DNA of 64,000 nt from Pseudoalteromonas arctica A 37-1-2. GTDB taxonomy: Bacteria; Pseudomonadota; Gammaproteobacteria; Enterobacterales; Alteromonadaceae. The stretch spans positions 1 through 64,000 of the forward strand of contig NZ_CP011027.1 of assembly GCF_000238395.3 (NCBI RefSeq), written 5' to 3'. The translations under genes were made by a program, and so were the position numbers. Below are positions 53,191 through 64,000 of the stretch, piece by piece; the stretch's first letter is position 1, and each line of letters starts with the position of its first letter. The notes below the pieces were generated by a model that saw only the letters and a list, made by a program, of their open reading frames with translations, made no database searches and was not told where the DNA came from.

Positions 53191-53231
53191 TGGCACAGAG
53201 CCGTCATTCGGCTCTGAAACGTTTTTGTCCA
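53191..53231. repeat. 41-bp boundary repeat (stem-loop)
   Basis: Identical to 36308-36348: TGGCAC, the stem AGAGCCG-TCATT-CGGCTCT, GAAACG, then TTTTTGTCCA. It follows the NdpA pair. The stem and T tract would terminate transcription. Confidence 0.8.
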
Positions 53232-53262
53232 AATCCTAATCAGTAATACATCCACTATCCTC

Positions 53263-53292
53263 ATAGTGACTTTTAAATAGGAGGTCACTATG
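53263..53292 (+). promoter_or_regulatory. Hairpin enclosing the ribosome-binding site of the integrase fragment
   Basis: ATAGTGAC (53263-53270) and GTCACTAT (53284-53291) form an 8-bp stem. The 13-nt loop holds AGGAG, and the right arm includes the first two bases of the ATG. In mRNA this would limit translation. Confidence 0.55.
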
Positions 53293-53720
53293 AAACCAGA
53301 ACTAAATCACAATGCTACTGGTGTGAAACGTCCTTTCAAGCTTGAAGAGATTTGGCGTATTCGCACTCGAATTGAAATTCAAAACAACTTGATGCAATTA
53401 GCTTTACTTAATTTGGCTATAGATAGCAAGCTAAGATCATGTGACTTACTCTCTTTAAAAGTTCGAGACGTCACTACTCTCGATCAAGTATTTGAAAGGG
53501 TTCAATTAACGCAGAAGAAAACTGGGATCGAAGTTCAATTTGAGATAACTCCGAGAACACAACAAAGTATTATCCATTGGATTCAAGAAGTTAAATTGCA
53601 ACCCAGTGATTATTTGTTTCGGAGTATACGTCGCTCTAATCAACCAATAAGCTATTCATATTACAGGTCTATCATCAGGAGCTGGGCTGAGCAATTAGGA
53701 CTTGATTGCGACTTGGGGAC
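53290..53720 (+). pseudogene. Tyrosine integrase, C-terminally truncated
   Basis: MKPELNHNATGVKRPFKLEE, then LAIDSKLRSCDLLSLKVRDV (with catalytic Arg) and QQSIIHWIQEVKLQPSDYLF is the standard short phage-type integrase seen in many mobile regions. After GLDCDLGT the usual HSMRRTKATLIYRRT and Tyr block is missing; the frame runs into the broken end of the AraC-type gene on the opposite strand (open to 53781). It is inactive. Confidence 0.8.
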
Positions 53721-54241
53721 AAGAAAACCTTCGATGATAAAAACGCCATATCGATTGCACAACCTCTCTGCGAAGCAATAATGTCGATGACCGCTCGTAC
53801 CCGTTTATCCTCAGGGCGCGATGAAAGCGCAGGACTATAGACTAGCCCTACCGCTTTATTTACTGTTTTCCACACTTTGTCGATATCGACGTCAGTAAAT
53901 AGATGCTGAGAAATGGATCCCAATTCTTTGCTAGTAAGCGGCAGAGTATTAATTCCATCACTCCTGGCTTGACGTAAGGCTTTGAGAAGTTGTTGGTTTT
54001 GCCTATCTTCAGGCTCTAAATAGATGACTACAATCTGATTGTCCTGTGCCAAAACCTTGTGAGGGACATCTTCGAAAATCACAATACATTGTCCGGTGTG
54101 AATACTTTGTGCCTTGTAATCTTGAACCGAGATGTCTTTGTCTAAACCAATGCAAATTTGGACAGCATGATGTGCATGAACATCATTATCAGGACTGATT
54201 CCGATGTAAATCGCTTTGTAGGGCCACAAATGAATATGCAT
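53705..54241 (-). pseudogene. AraC-family regulator, truncated in its DNA-binding domain
   Basis: The N-terminal cupin-like ligand domain is complete (VHAHHAVQICIGLDKDISVQ; SIHTGQCIVIFEDVPHKVLA). The first helix-turn-helix starts (DKRVRAVIDIIASQRGCAID, MAFLSSKVFLSPSR) and then ends at the junction with the integrase fragment near 53705. It cannot bind DNA normally. The open frame continues to 53675 in foreign sequence. Confidence 0.75.
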
Positions 54242-54369
54242 GGCTGACTCAGTATCAAAAGTTCAGGCTATTGATTTTTGCCTTATAAATCTATACAAAT
54301 GACGAATGTTAGCCGATAGATACAAGTTAAGGTGAGCGCGCACAGTGAAATTGTGTTCTTCTTACAATT

Positions 54370-54759
54370 TTAAGTGTGTAAATAATTTAAAATACCACAG
54401 TCCCTAATGGTTTTGTCTTGGTCACACGATGACGCCATATTTTCGAGTGATGACTTTAATACGTTTAGCTCTTCAATGCGAATAATGACGTCTGATAAAT
54501 GCTTAGCTATTAACGTATTGATATTTGAACAGCTCTGATCTGGCCTCGAACGACTGCCCATTAGCGTTTTTACTTCCATGATAGACATATCTAATGAACG
54601 ACACTGTTTGATAAACAGGAGTTGTTCAATAGTCCCCTTGTCGTAGACACGATAATTTCCACTTGAGCGCTTAAGCTCAGGCAAGAGCCCCTTCTTTTCA
54701 TAAAAACGAATGGTCTGAATACTACAACCTGTCGTCTTTGCGACATCACCAATTTTCAT
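54370..54759 (-). CDS. cadR: CadR/PbrR-type MerR-family regulator
   Basis: The 129-aa protein has the MerR helix-turn-helix (MKIGDVAKTTGCSIQTIRFY, with EKKGLLP), a dimer helix, and the metal site of the Cd/Pb sensors: Cys near residue 77 (DQSCSNINTLIAKH), Cys at SSCDQDK near 112 and Cys in the C-terminal DCGILNYL. It would act from the dyad with 19-bp spacer at 54776-54806 to turn on the divergent cation transporter when cadmium, lead or zinc is present. Confidence 0.85.
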   Translation of the reverse strand: MKIGDVAKTTGCSIQTIRFYEKKGLLPELKRSSGNYRVYDKGTIEQLLFIKQCRSLDMSIMEVKTLMGSRSRPDQSCSNINTLIAKHLSDVIIRIEELNVLKSSLENMASSCDQDKTIRDCGILNYLHT

Positions 54760-54775
54760 TTTTTTCTCCTAACCG

Positions 54776-54806
54776 TTGACTCTATACCAAGTATAGACTT
54801 TATACT
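54776..54806 (+). promoter_or_regulatory. MerR-type promoter with 19-bp spacer (cadR operator)
   Basis: TTGACT at 54776-54781 and TATACT at 54801-54806 are separated by 19 bp containing the dyad CTATAC-CAA-GTATAG. The over-long spacer and central dyad are the hallmark of MerR-family activation. It drives the plus-strand transporter gene. Confidence 0.85.
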
Positions 54807-54838
54807 CATACTATTCATCAGTAAAGAGTGTGTTTCTA

Positions 54839-55456
54839 ATGAGCGGATGTGGGTGCGAAGTTGAAATAAAAGACCAGTCTCAACGACAGGTTTTGTATTG
54901 GCTTTTGGGAATAAACGCGACAATGTTTGTTATAGAAATGGGGATCGGGTTGCTTGCTAATTCAACCGCATTAATAGCCGATTCACTTGATATGCTCGCC
55001 GACGCAGTTGTCTATGGTGTTGCCCTTTATGCTATTGGTAAATCGCTATTGCACAAAGCCAATGCGGCTAGAATTAGCGGCTTTTTTCAGATGGCACTGG
55101 GTGTGTTGATTATCATTGATATTGTAAGACGGTCAATTTACGGTAGCGAACCTGTATCGGGACTAATGATGGCTATGGGGGCAGTTGCACTGGTTGCTAA
55201 TGTCATTTGTCTTGTGATCATACGCAAACAAAGAAATGAAGAAGTGCATATGCGGGCAAGCTGGATATTTTCAGCCAACGATGTGATTGCCAACTTAGGT
55301 GTTATCTCTGCTGGCGTTTTGGTGTTTTGGCTCGATTCTCGATGGCCTGATCTGGTTATCGGTGTGATAGTTTCGTGCGTTGTGTTGCGCGGGGCAAAAA
55401 TGATCCTCGAAGATGCTGGAAATGAAAGACAGCGAGCGCTTAATGCGCAAAGTTGA
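54839..55456 (+). CDS. Cation diffusion facilitator (CDF) family transporter
   Basis: This protein of about 205 aa has a Cys-rich N-terminus (MSGCGCEVEIK), then membrane helices with the CDF signature LLANSTALIADSLDMLADA, which holds the metal-binding Asp residues, and a second site SANDVIANLGVISAGVLVF. It exports Zn, Cd or similar ions from the cytoplasm in exchange for protons. Start ATG at 54839 rather than the upstream GTG at 54830. It is divergent from cadR and under its promoter. Confidence 0.85.
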   Translation: MSGCGCEVEIKDQSQRQVLYWLLGINATMFVIEMGIGLLANSTALIADSLDMLADAVVYGVALYAIGKSLLHKANAARISGFFQMALGVLIIIDIVRRSIYGSEPVSGLMMAMGAVALVANVICLVIIRKQRNEEVHMRASWIFSANDVIANLGVISAGVLVFWLDSRWPDLVIGVIVSCVVLRGAKMILEDAGNERQRALNAQS

Positions 55457-55838
55457 TAAGAACATGCCAATTTTTAATTGCACATCAAAACTGCGTAGGT
55501 TGGCATGGCTACTTATTACTTTGCTCATGTGTCAATCGGGCTTTTCGTTCGCCGCTCAATGCGATGACTACCCTGCGGAGGTATCGTCAGTCCCTGAACA
55601 ATCAAAGTCGATAGGCACTTATGATGTTCCCGAAAAAAATGTAAATGCTGGTGATAATACGTCGAGTGAAGAGTCTAAGTGTTTCCATTGTGTGCTGTGT
55701 CAATGTGGACAGATTAAGTTTCTGGCACAGCACCCAATAAATGACGTATCTAAACCGTTATATACCAATCAATACAGTTATTCCCGCAACGTCACTGACG
55801 GCCTAGTCGAAGGCCTTTTGCGCCCACCTCAACATTAA
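55443..55838 (+). CDS. Small secreted Cys/His-rich protein of the metal operon
   Basis: I put the start at ATG 55443 (overlapping the transporter end); ATG 55464 and a frame opening at 55413 are alternatives. Residues about 15-40 form a signal peptide (RLAWLLITLLMCQSGFSFAA). The mature part has a likely metal-binding cluster KCFHCVLCQCGQ. Such small periplasmic proteins accompany czc/cus efflux genes; the exact function is not known. It is followed by the czcC-like gene. Confidence 0.65.
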   Translation: MRKVDKNMPIFNCTSKLRRLAWLLITLLMCQSGFSFAAQCDDYPAEVSSVPEQSKSIGTYDVPEKNVNAGDNTSSEESKCFHCVLCQCGQIKFLAQHPINDVSKPLYTNQYSYSRNVTDGLVEGLLRPPQH

Positions 55839-55910
55839 TCCATTCCCTCCTATATGTTTGCATGGGTGCTTTCCATGAATGTCGTTATCTTATGAACAAA
55901 AGGTTCTTTT

Positions 55911-58326
<2,416 letters not shown>

Positions 58327-58330
58327 TGTT

Positions 58331-58358
58331 CTTGGGCATTTATTCGTAAATGCCCAAG
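58331..58358 (+). terminator. Rho-independent terminator after czcA
   Basis: A perfect 12-bp stem CTTGGGCATTTA/TAAATGCCCAAG has a TTCG tetraloop and is followed by TTTT. It lies 5 bp after the czcA stop. Confidence 0.88.
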
Positions 58359-58386
58359 TTTTACCTGAACGATTTTTAGGTACCTA

Positions 58387-58417
58387 TTGACTCTTTATTA
58401 AGTATAGACTTTACAAT
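58387..58417 (+). promoter_or_regulatory. Second MerR-type promoter, 19-bp spacer
   Basis: TTGACT (58387-58392) and TACAAT (58412-58417) are 19 bp apart. GTATAGACTT is shared with the cadR promoter, and the left half of the dyad (CTTTATTAA) is weaker. It probably makes the following gene part of the CadR regulon. Confidence 0.7.
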
Positions 58418-58451
58418 CATATTCTTAACGTCATGTACGATAAGGATAGAT

Positions 58452-58604
58452 ATGGTTTCGCTTATTTTAATTAGTAGTTTTTTGGCGCTAGCCGTCCTCG
58501 GTAGAAGCTTTGTTCAATATAAGAGAAATGGTGATTTTGGTATAAGAGCAGCATCTATAAACGCACCATTAATAGAAATTGTACCAGGGGCTATATTCGT
58601 GGTT
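58452..58604 (+). pseudogene. N-terminal fragment of an isoprenylcysteine methyltransferase-like membrane protein
   Basis: MVSLILISSFLALAVLGRSF, then VQYKRNGDFGIRAAS and EIVPGAIFV resemble the first helix of ICMT-family proteins often found with metal resistance genes. The Tn3-family inverted repeat begins at 58605 and cuts the gene after 51 codons. Confidence 0.6.
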
Positions 58605-58640
58605 GGGGTTTTGCGCCCATCCCCTCGAAATTAACCTTAG
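58605..58640 (+). repeat. Left terminal inverted repeat of the Tn3-family mer transposon
   Basis: GGGGTTTTGCGCCCATCCCC to AACCTTAG, identical to 28442-28477. It interrupts the gene starting at 58452 and faces tnpA. A partial third copy (GCCCATCCCCTCGAAATCGG) lies at about 58718. The right end was not found and should be beyond the window. Confidence 0.8.
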
Positions 58641-58763
58641 CTTGAATTTTCACGCTTAGAGTAACTTTTCGTACCATTGGACTTCACCCCTTGAATAACA
58701 CAGTTTGTATTATTTAGCCCATCCCCTCGAAATCGGCATTAGTATTCTTAAGTAATAATACAC

Positions 58764-58796
58764 AGTGGTAAACTATCTTATGAAAAGTTTACCACT
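58764..58796. promoter_or_regulatory. Palindrome between the transposon end and tnpA (res-like site or tnpA control)
   Basis: AGTGGTAAACT and AGTTTACCACT form perfect 11-bp arms 11 bp apart. A half-site GGTAAAC repeats at about 58841. Dyads of this size form res subsites in Tn3-family elements, but no resolvase gene is in this copy. Confidence 0.5.
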
Positions 58797-58903
58797 TTAG
58801 TCGCTTAAATCGGCTTTATGGTAATGTTAAGCAGTTGACTGGTAAACATTAACCTCATTGATTAAGGTATGCTGATTAAAAATAACAAGAAAGGCTTACC
58901 ACT

Positions 58904-61903
58904 ATTTCTTCATCAAACACCAAGCGTATACAAATTCTCAGCGAATCAGAAATCAACGAACTCTATGCCTTACCCAATTTTAACCGTAAAGATCGTGATG
59001 ATTATTTTTCGTTAGATAGTGAAACTCAAAGGCTCGTCAACGAATTAAGACGTATTGAAACCAGAGTGTATTTTATCTTACTGCTTGGTTACTTTAGGTC
59101 ACGGCCAATAGTATTTAATTTCTCATTTACTCAAGTCAGTAATGATTTAGATTATGTAAGATCCAAGTATTTCAGCGATAAAGATATGTCTCTTGAGGAT
59201 TTATCACCAACAACAAAAACTAAGCTGATTAATAAGTTATTAAAATATACAGGGTTTACAGCATACCAAAGCAAGTTAGATAAAGAGCCGCTATTAAAAA
59301 GGCTTAACGATGTTGTAAAAATCAACCTTGAACCAAGGTATGTTTTTGATGAATGTATTGCTTATTTTGGTCAAAACAGAATAGCGCTAGCTGGTTATAC
59401 AACGCTGCAAGACACTATTTCTACGGTATTATCAAATGAGCGTAACCGAATTGAAATGGTGCTGCTTGATAGTTTGTCTTCAGGTACCAGAAAAACATTA
59501 CTTAAATTACTTGAGTCAAATAATACCTTTACTGACTTAGCCAAGTTAAAGAAAATGGCTAAGGACTTTTCAACGAGCCAAATCACCCAAGAGCTGAAGA
59601 CGCATAAAATTATACGCTCGCTTTATCCAGAAATTAAGTCACTGATTGCTGAACTGGAGCTATCACCTAAAAATCTTGAATACTATGCTTCACTGGTAAA
59701 GCACAAGTCCGTTTATAAGCTTAGAAAACACGCAGATAGCCAAACTATTTTATATCTCGTTTGTTACTTGTTCTTCAGGTACCGAGAGACTAACGACAAT
59801 CTTGTTGCTGCATTTATTTACTTGGTAAGGAAGTTAACCGAATCAGCTAAAGGCTATGCAAAGCAGCGTATTGTTGAAGATGTAACCATTGTAAGAACCA
59901 AATTAAAATCCGCTGGTAGTTTATTAAAGTACTTCATCGATACCGATATGGACGATGATTTAAGCTTTGGTGATGTACGTAAAAAAGCCTTTGAATTGAT
60001 CCCTGCTGACAGTATTAAACTGTTAAGTGATCACTTAGATAATAACGACTTTGATGGCCGTCAGTACGAATGGCAATTTATTGATAAACAATCCAGTAAA
60101 ATTAAAAAACTTATCCGCTCATTATTTATGTCTATCGATATTGAGTTCATTCATTTAAAGGATGAACTCCATGAGCAGTATGTTATGGCACATTCTGAAC
60201 TTAGTGAATTAAAGGCTATCCAAACCATTAACATCGATGTGGTACCTAAACATGACCGAGAGTATTTAGAGGGAGAAAATACCAAATTAATTGCTAATCG
60301 ATTTGAGTATTTCCTTTATCGTAAAGCCGAACAATTATTTCACAGTAATAGCTTAACGGTGAAAGAAAGCGTTAATAACCGTAGTTTAACGTCAGATCTT
60401 ATACAACCTAAAGAATGGCAGCAAAAAGAGACAATCATTGAAAACACTGGCCTTGATAAGCTGGCAACACCGATTAACCAAACACTCGCAGATAAGAGCC
60501 AACAATTAGAAGTTAAGCTGAAGGAAGCAAGCGAGCATATCTTTAGTGGTGATAATAAGTATGTTGAGTTTATTCCTGGCAAAGCCGAACTCAAGTGGTC
60601 AATTCCTAACAGCCGTTGGCAACAAACAATTGAAAACCCGCTCTACAATCAAATTCAACACATGGGTATCGTTGAACTCATGTTGTTTGTTGATCAAAAG
60701 ACAGGTTACTTAAATTCATTTACACACATATCAGCAACTAAAGAAAAATCACCAGTAAATAAAGAAGATCTGATCGCCTGTATATTGGCAAACGGCACCA
60801 ATTACGGCCTATATAAAATGGCGAATATCTCTGACCGTTCAATGGGTAAATTACGCAGTGTAGATGATAGTTATGTCAGATATGAAACACTCAAAACGTC
60901 TAATGATCAGGTTTCTAATGCTATAGCCACGTTGCCAATATTTGCCTATTACCATGTGGACGATAATCAGTTGTTTTCAAGCATTGATGGTCAAAAATTT
61001 GAGTGTCGCATAAATACGTTTAAGGCTCGGTATTCGTCTAAGTACTTCTCCAAAGGTAAAGGTGTTTCAGCATTAACATTGGTTTCTAATCATGTTCCGG
61101 TGAGTACGCAAGTCATTGGCGCTAACGAATATGAAGGTCACTTTGCTTTTGACTTACTCTATAACAACTCTTCAGATATACAGCCTAATACCTTATCGAC
61201 CGATACGCATGGTACCAATAATGTTAACTTCACTATATTAGATTTCTTTGGTTACACATTCGCCCCTCGATACGCGAAAATGAAAAAGGTGTTTTTTGAG
61301 CTATTTGAAGTGACTGAAGAGAACGGAGGCCGTATTCAATTAAAGAAAGATATTAATCATAAGCTAATTGCTGAAGAATGGGACAATATTCAGCATATTG
61401 TTTGTTCATTGAGTCGTAAAACCACCACTCAAAGCACAATCATTAGAAAGTTGAGTAACGGCAAGAGCCGAAGATTGTCAGCATTGCATGAGTACGACCG
61501 TTTAATTAAATCTATTTATGTTTTGGAGTATGTTGATAATTCAACGTTGCGTCATTACGTCCAGCAAGCCTTGAACAGAGGTGAAGCATACCATCAGTTA
61601 AAACGTGCTATTACTTCAGTTAATGGCAATAAATTTCGTGGGGGGAATGATTACCAAGTATCACAATGGAACGATTGTGCTCGACTCATTTCAAATTGCA
61701 TTATTTATTATAATTCCGCGTTACTATCGGCATTTTTACAAATCCAAGAGAGGAACGGTAGGCAAGATGTGGTTGATGTTATTTCTCGGCTTTCACCTGT
61801 TGCTTGGCAACACATTAATCTAAATGGGGAATATGCCTTTAATAAAGACCGCAAAGAAATCGACTTAGCTGGTTTACTTAGTGATGTAGAATCAATAAGT
61901 TAA
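58904..61903 (+). CDS. tnpA: Tn3-family transposase TnpA
   Basis: I extend the gene to an ATT codon at 58904, giving 999 aa (SSSNTKRIQILSESEINELY after the start), the standard Tn3 TnpA length. The frame has no ATG, GTG or TTG before a GTG at 59066, which would delete a conserved N-terminal region, and GAAAGG lies nine bases before the ATT. The DDE residues are probably Asp in SIDGQKF near 693, Asp in LSTDTHGTNNVNF near 767 and Glu in LNRGEAYHQLKRA near 894. NLNGEYAF near the C-terminus is also typical. It looks complete. Confidence 0.85.
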   Translation: MSSSNTKRIQILSESEINELYALPNFNRKDRDDYFSLDSETQRLVNELRRIETRVYFILLLGYFRSRPIVFNFSFTQVSNDLDYVRSKYFSDKDMSLEDLSPTTKTKLINKLLKYTGFTAYQSKLDKEPLLKRLNDVVKINLEPRYVFDECIAYFGQNRIALAGYTTLQDTISTVLSNERNRIEMVLLDSLSSGTRKTLLKLLESNNTFTDLAKLKKMAKDFSTSQITQELKTHKIIRSLYPEIKSLIAELELSPKNLEYYASLVKHKSVYKLRKHADSQTILYLVCYLFFRYRETNDNLVAAFIYLVRKLTESAKGYAKQRIVEDVTIVRTKLKSAGSLLKYFIDTDMDDDLSFGDVRKKAFELIPADSIKLLSDHLDNNDFDGRQYEWQFIDKQSSKIKKLIRSLFMSIDIEFIHLKDELHEQYVMAHSELSELKAIQTINIDVVPKHDREYLEGENTKLIANRFEYFLYRKAEQLFHSNSLTVKESVNNRSLTSDLIQPKEWQQKETIIENTGLDKLATPINQTLADKSQQLEVKLKEASEHIFSGDNKYVEFIPGKAELKWSIPNSRWQQTIENPLYNQIQHMGIVELMLFVDQKTGYLNSFTHISATKEKSPVNKEDLIACILANGTNYGLYKMANISDRSMGKLRSVDDSYVRYETLKTSNDQVSNAIATLPIFAYYHVDDNQLFSSIDGQKFECRINTFKARYSSKYFSKGKGVSALTLVSNHVPVSTQVIGANEYEGHFAFDLLYNNSSDIQPNTLSTDTHGTNNVNFTILDFFGYTFAPRYAKMKKVFFELFEVTEENGGRIQLKKDINHKLIAEEWDNIQHIVCSLSRKTTTQSTIIRKLSNGKSRRLSALHEYDRLIKSIYVLEYVDNSTLRHYVQQALNRGEAYHQLKRAITSVNGNKFRGGNDYQVSQWNDCARLISNCIIYYNSALLSAFLQIQERNGRQDVVDVISRLSPVAWQHINLNGEYAFNKDRKEIDLAGLLSDVESIS

Positions 61904-62072
61904 AGAATGCCATCTGTTTGTATTTCTAATTCAAAAGGTACTGCGCATCAAAGTGCCATTAAAAATTGGAGGTGTTGATATTCTATATGCTTGATATATA
62001 CAAGCTAACATTGATAGAAAACAGATAAGCTAACAAGTTTTTAGTCGAGCCATGAACTGTTCTATAATTGTT

Positions 62073-62510
62073 CTAATTGCAAAACTCTTCAATTTGGTTT
62101 GTTACTAGATTTAAAAATACTTTTCTATGCTCGATTTTAGTAAGTAGCAGCTTTTGGATGTCTTCAGGAACTTTTCTTTCTCCTGCATCTATTGCCATTA
62201 GTAATGGCTTGATATCAACTACAAGAAGACCTGCCGCCCTTGCTGCTCGAATGAACTTTAATCTCTTTAATGCACATAAGCCGTAAAGTGAATGGCCTGA
62301 CTTAGTTTTTTCTTCGCAGTGTACTAAGTTCTCAAGAACATAATTTCTTACCGTATGGACAGATGTTTGTGCAGCTAGTGCCAGTTGAGAAATACTCAAA
62401 GGAAAATCCAACGCATCATCATCACTACTAATGAACTTATTGATGTCAGGTATCTCTGTCAAAAAACTGACTTCACCAACAGGAATGTTTTCAACCTTAG
62501 ATTTAATCAT
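62073..62510 (-). CDS. merD: MerD-like co-regulator of the mer operon
   Basis: The 145-aa protein carries a MerR-type helix-turn-helix (LSISQLALAAQTSVHTVRNY) and GHSLYGLCALKRLKFIRAAR, closely following MerD ([40 protein letters not shown]). It lacks the three mercury-binding Cys of MerR. The first 35 residues are an extension not seen in Tn21 MerD, so a start at a later codon is possible. It follows merA by 113 bp, the normal operon order; MerD helps switch the operon off. Confidence 0.78.
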   Translation of the reverse strand: MIKSKVENIPVGEVSFLTEIPDINKFISSDDDALDFPLSISQLALAAQTSVHTVRNYVLENLVHCEEKTKSGHSLYGLCALKRLKFIRAARAAGLLVVDIKPLLMAIDAGERKVPEDIQKLLLTKIEHRKVFLNLVTNQIEEFCN

Positions 62511-62623
62511 GATTTAGCATGCTTCCAATTTGTGTTGTTAATGGAATGCCTTAAGATATCTTGATTACATTCAATCAATTGGCACTCCATTAACATTTCT
62601 GTAAGTACATTACCGTTAAATGA

Positions 62624-64000
<1,377 letters not shown>

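Overview
The window looks like part of a large, low-GC, mobilisable plasmid or plasmid-derived mosaic from a marine gammaproteobacterium (Alteromonadales such as Pseudoalteromonas, Shewanella or Colwellia; this is inferred from codon style, IS types and gene families). Plasmid character comes from a type Ia ParA/ParB pair, a MOBH relaxase with neighbouring transfer genes, a plasmid-borne Tus-like protein, a fragment of a Rep_3-type initiator, and several large repeat arrays. No intact replication initiator was recognised, so the working replicon probably lies outside the window.

Layout. 1-2.6 kb: parAB with 17-bp palindromes (TTATTCA-N3-TGAATAA) on either side. 2.6-8.2 kb: decayed IS fragments, a NYN/LOTUS-type gene, a broken IS66 element and a 52-bp tandem array. 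8.4-15.9 kb: a RecE-like nuclease gene, a 72-bp tandem array, a GGGCAG-rich repeat region that is the best oriT candidate, then a MobI-like gene, a DUF1845-like gene and the MOBH relaxase, ending in a truncated traB. 16.2-22.3 kb: a broken hipBA pair with its palindromic operators, tus, a lipoprotein, and a tightly coupled HTH / nucleotidyltransferase / PP2C phosphatase operon. 22.9-32.4 kb: an IS3 element, a two-gene GapS6-like candidate defence operon, a Tn3-family end nested with an IS66 fragment, a dead second replicon and an IS605-type element. 32.6-53.2 kb: a cargo zone of short transcription units (tyrosine recombinase, HEPN-like, AAA_13 ATPase, cytochrome b561, a second NYN copy, IS91, membrane-protein pair, GIY-YIG protein, 622-aa orphan, HNH nuclease, NdpA-like plus membrane protein), many separated by related stem-loop or direct-repeat boundary sequences. 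53.3-64 kb: a damaged cadR/czc-type heavy-metal region cut by a Tn3-family transposon carrying tnpA, merD and merA, the last running off the right edge.

How it fits together. ParAB would handle partition; MobI-like protein and TraI could mobilise the molecule in trans because the mating apparatus is lost (traB stump). The cargo is typical of a defence and metal-resistance island. The most interesting candidates for undescribed systems are the HTH-NTase-PP2C operon (20204-22304), the NdpA-like plus two-TM membrane protein pair (50822-53061), the GIY-YIG protein with a triplicated SRKDG-type tail, the plasmid Tus, and the repeated cassette-boundary sequences. All functional statements rest on reading motifs by eye; no database search was possible.
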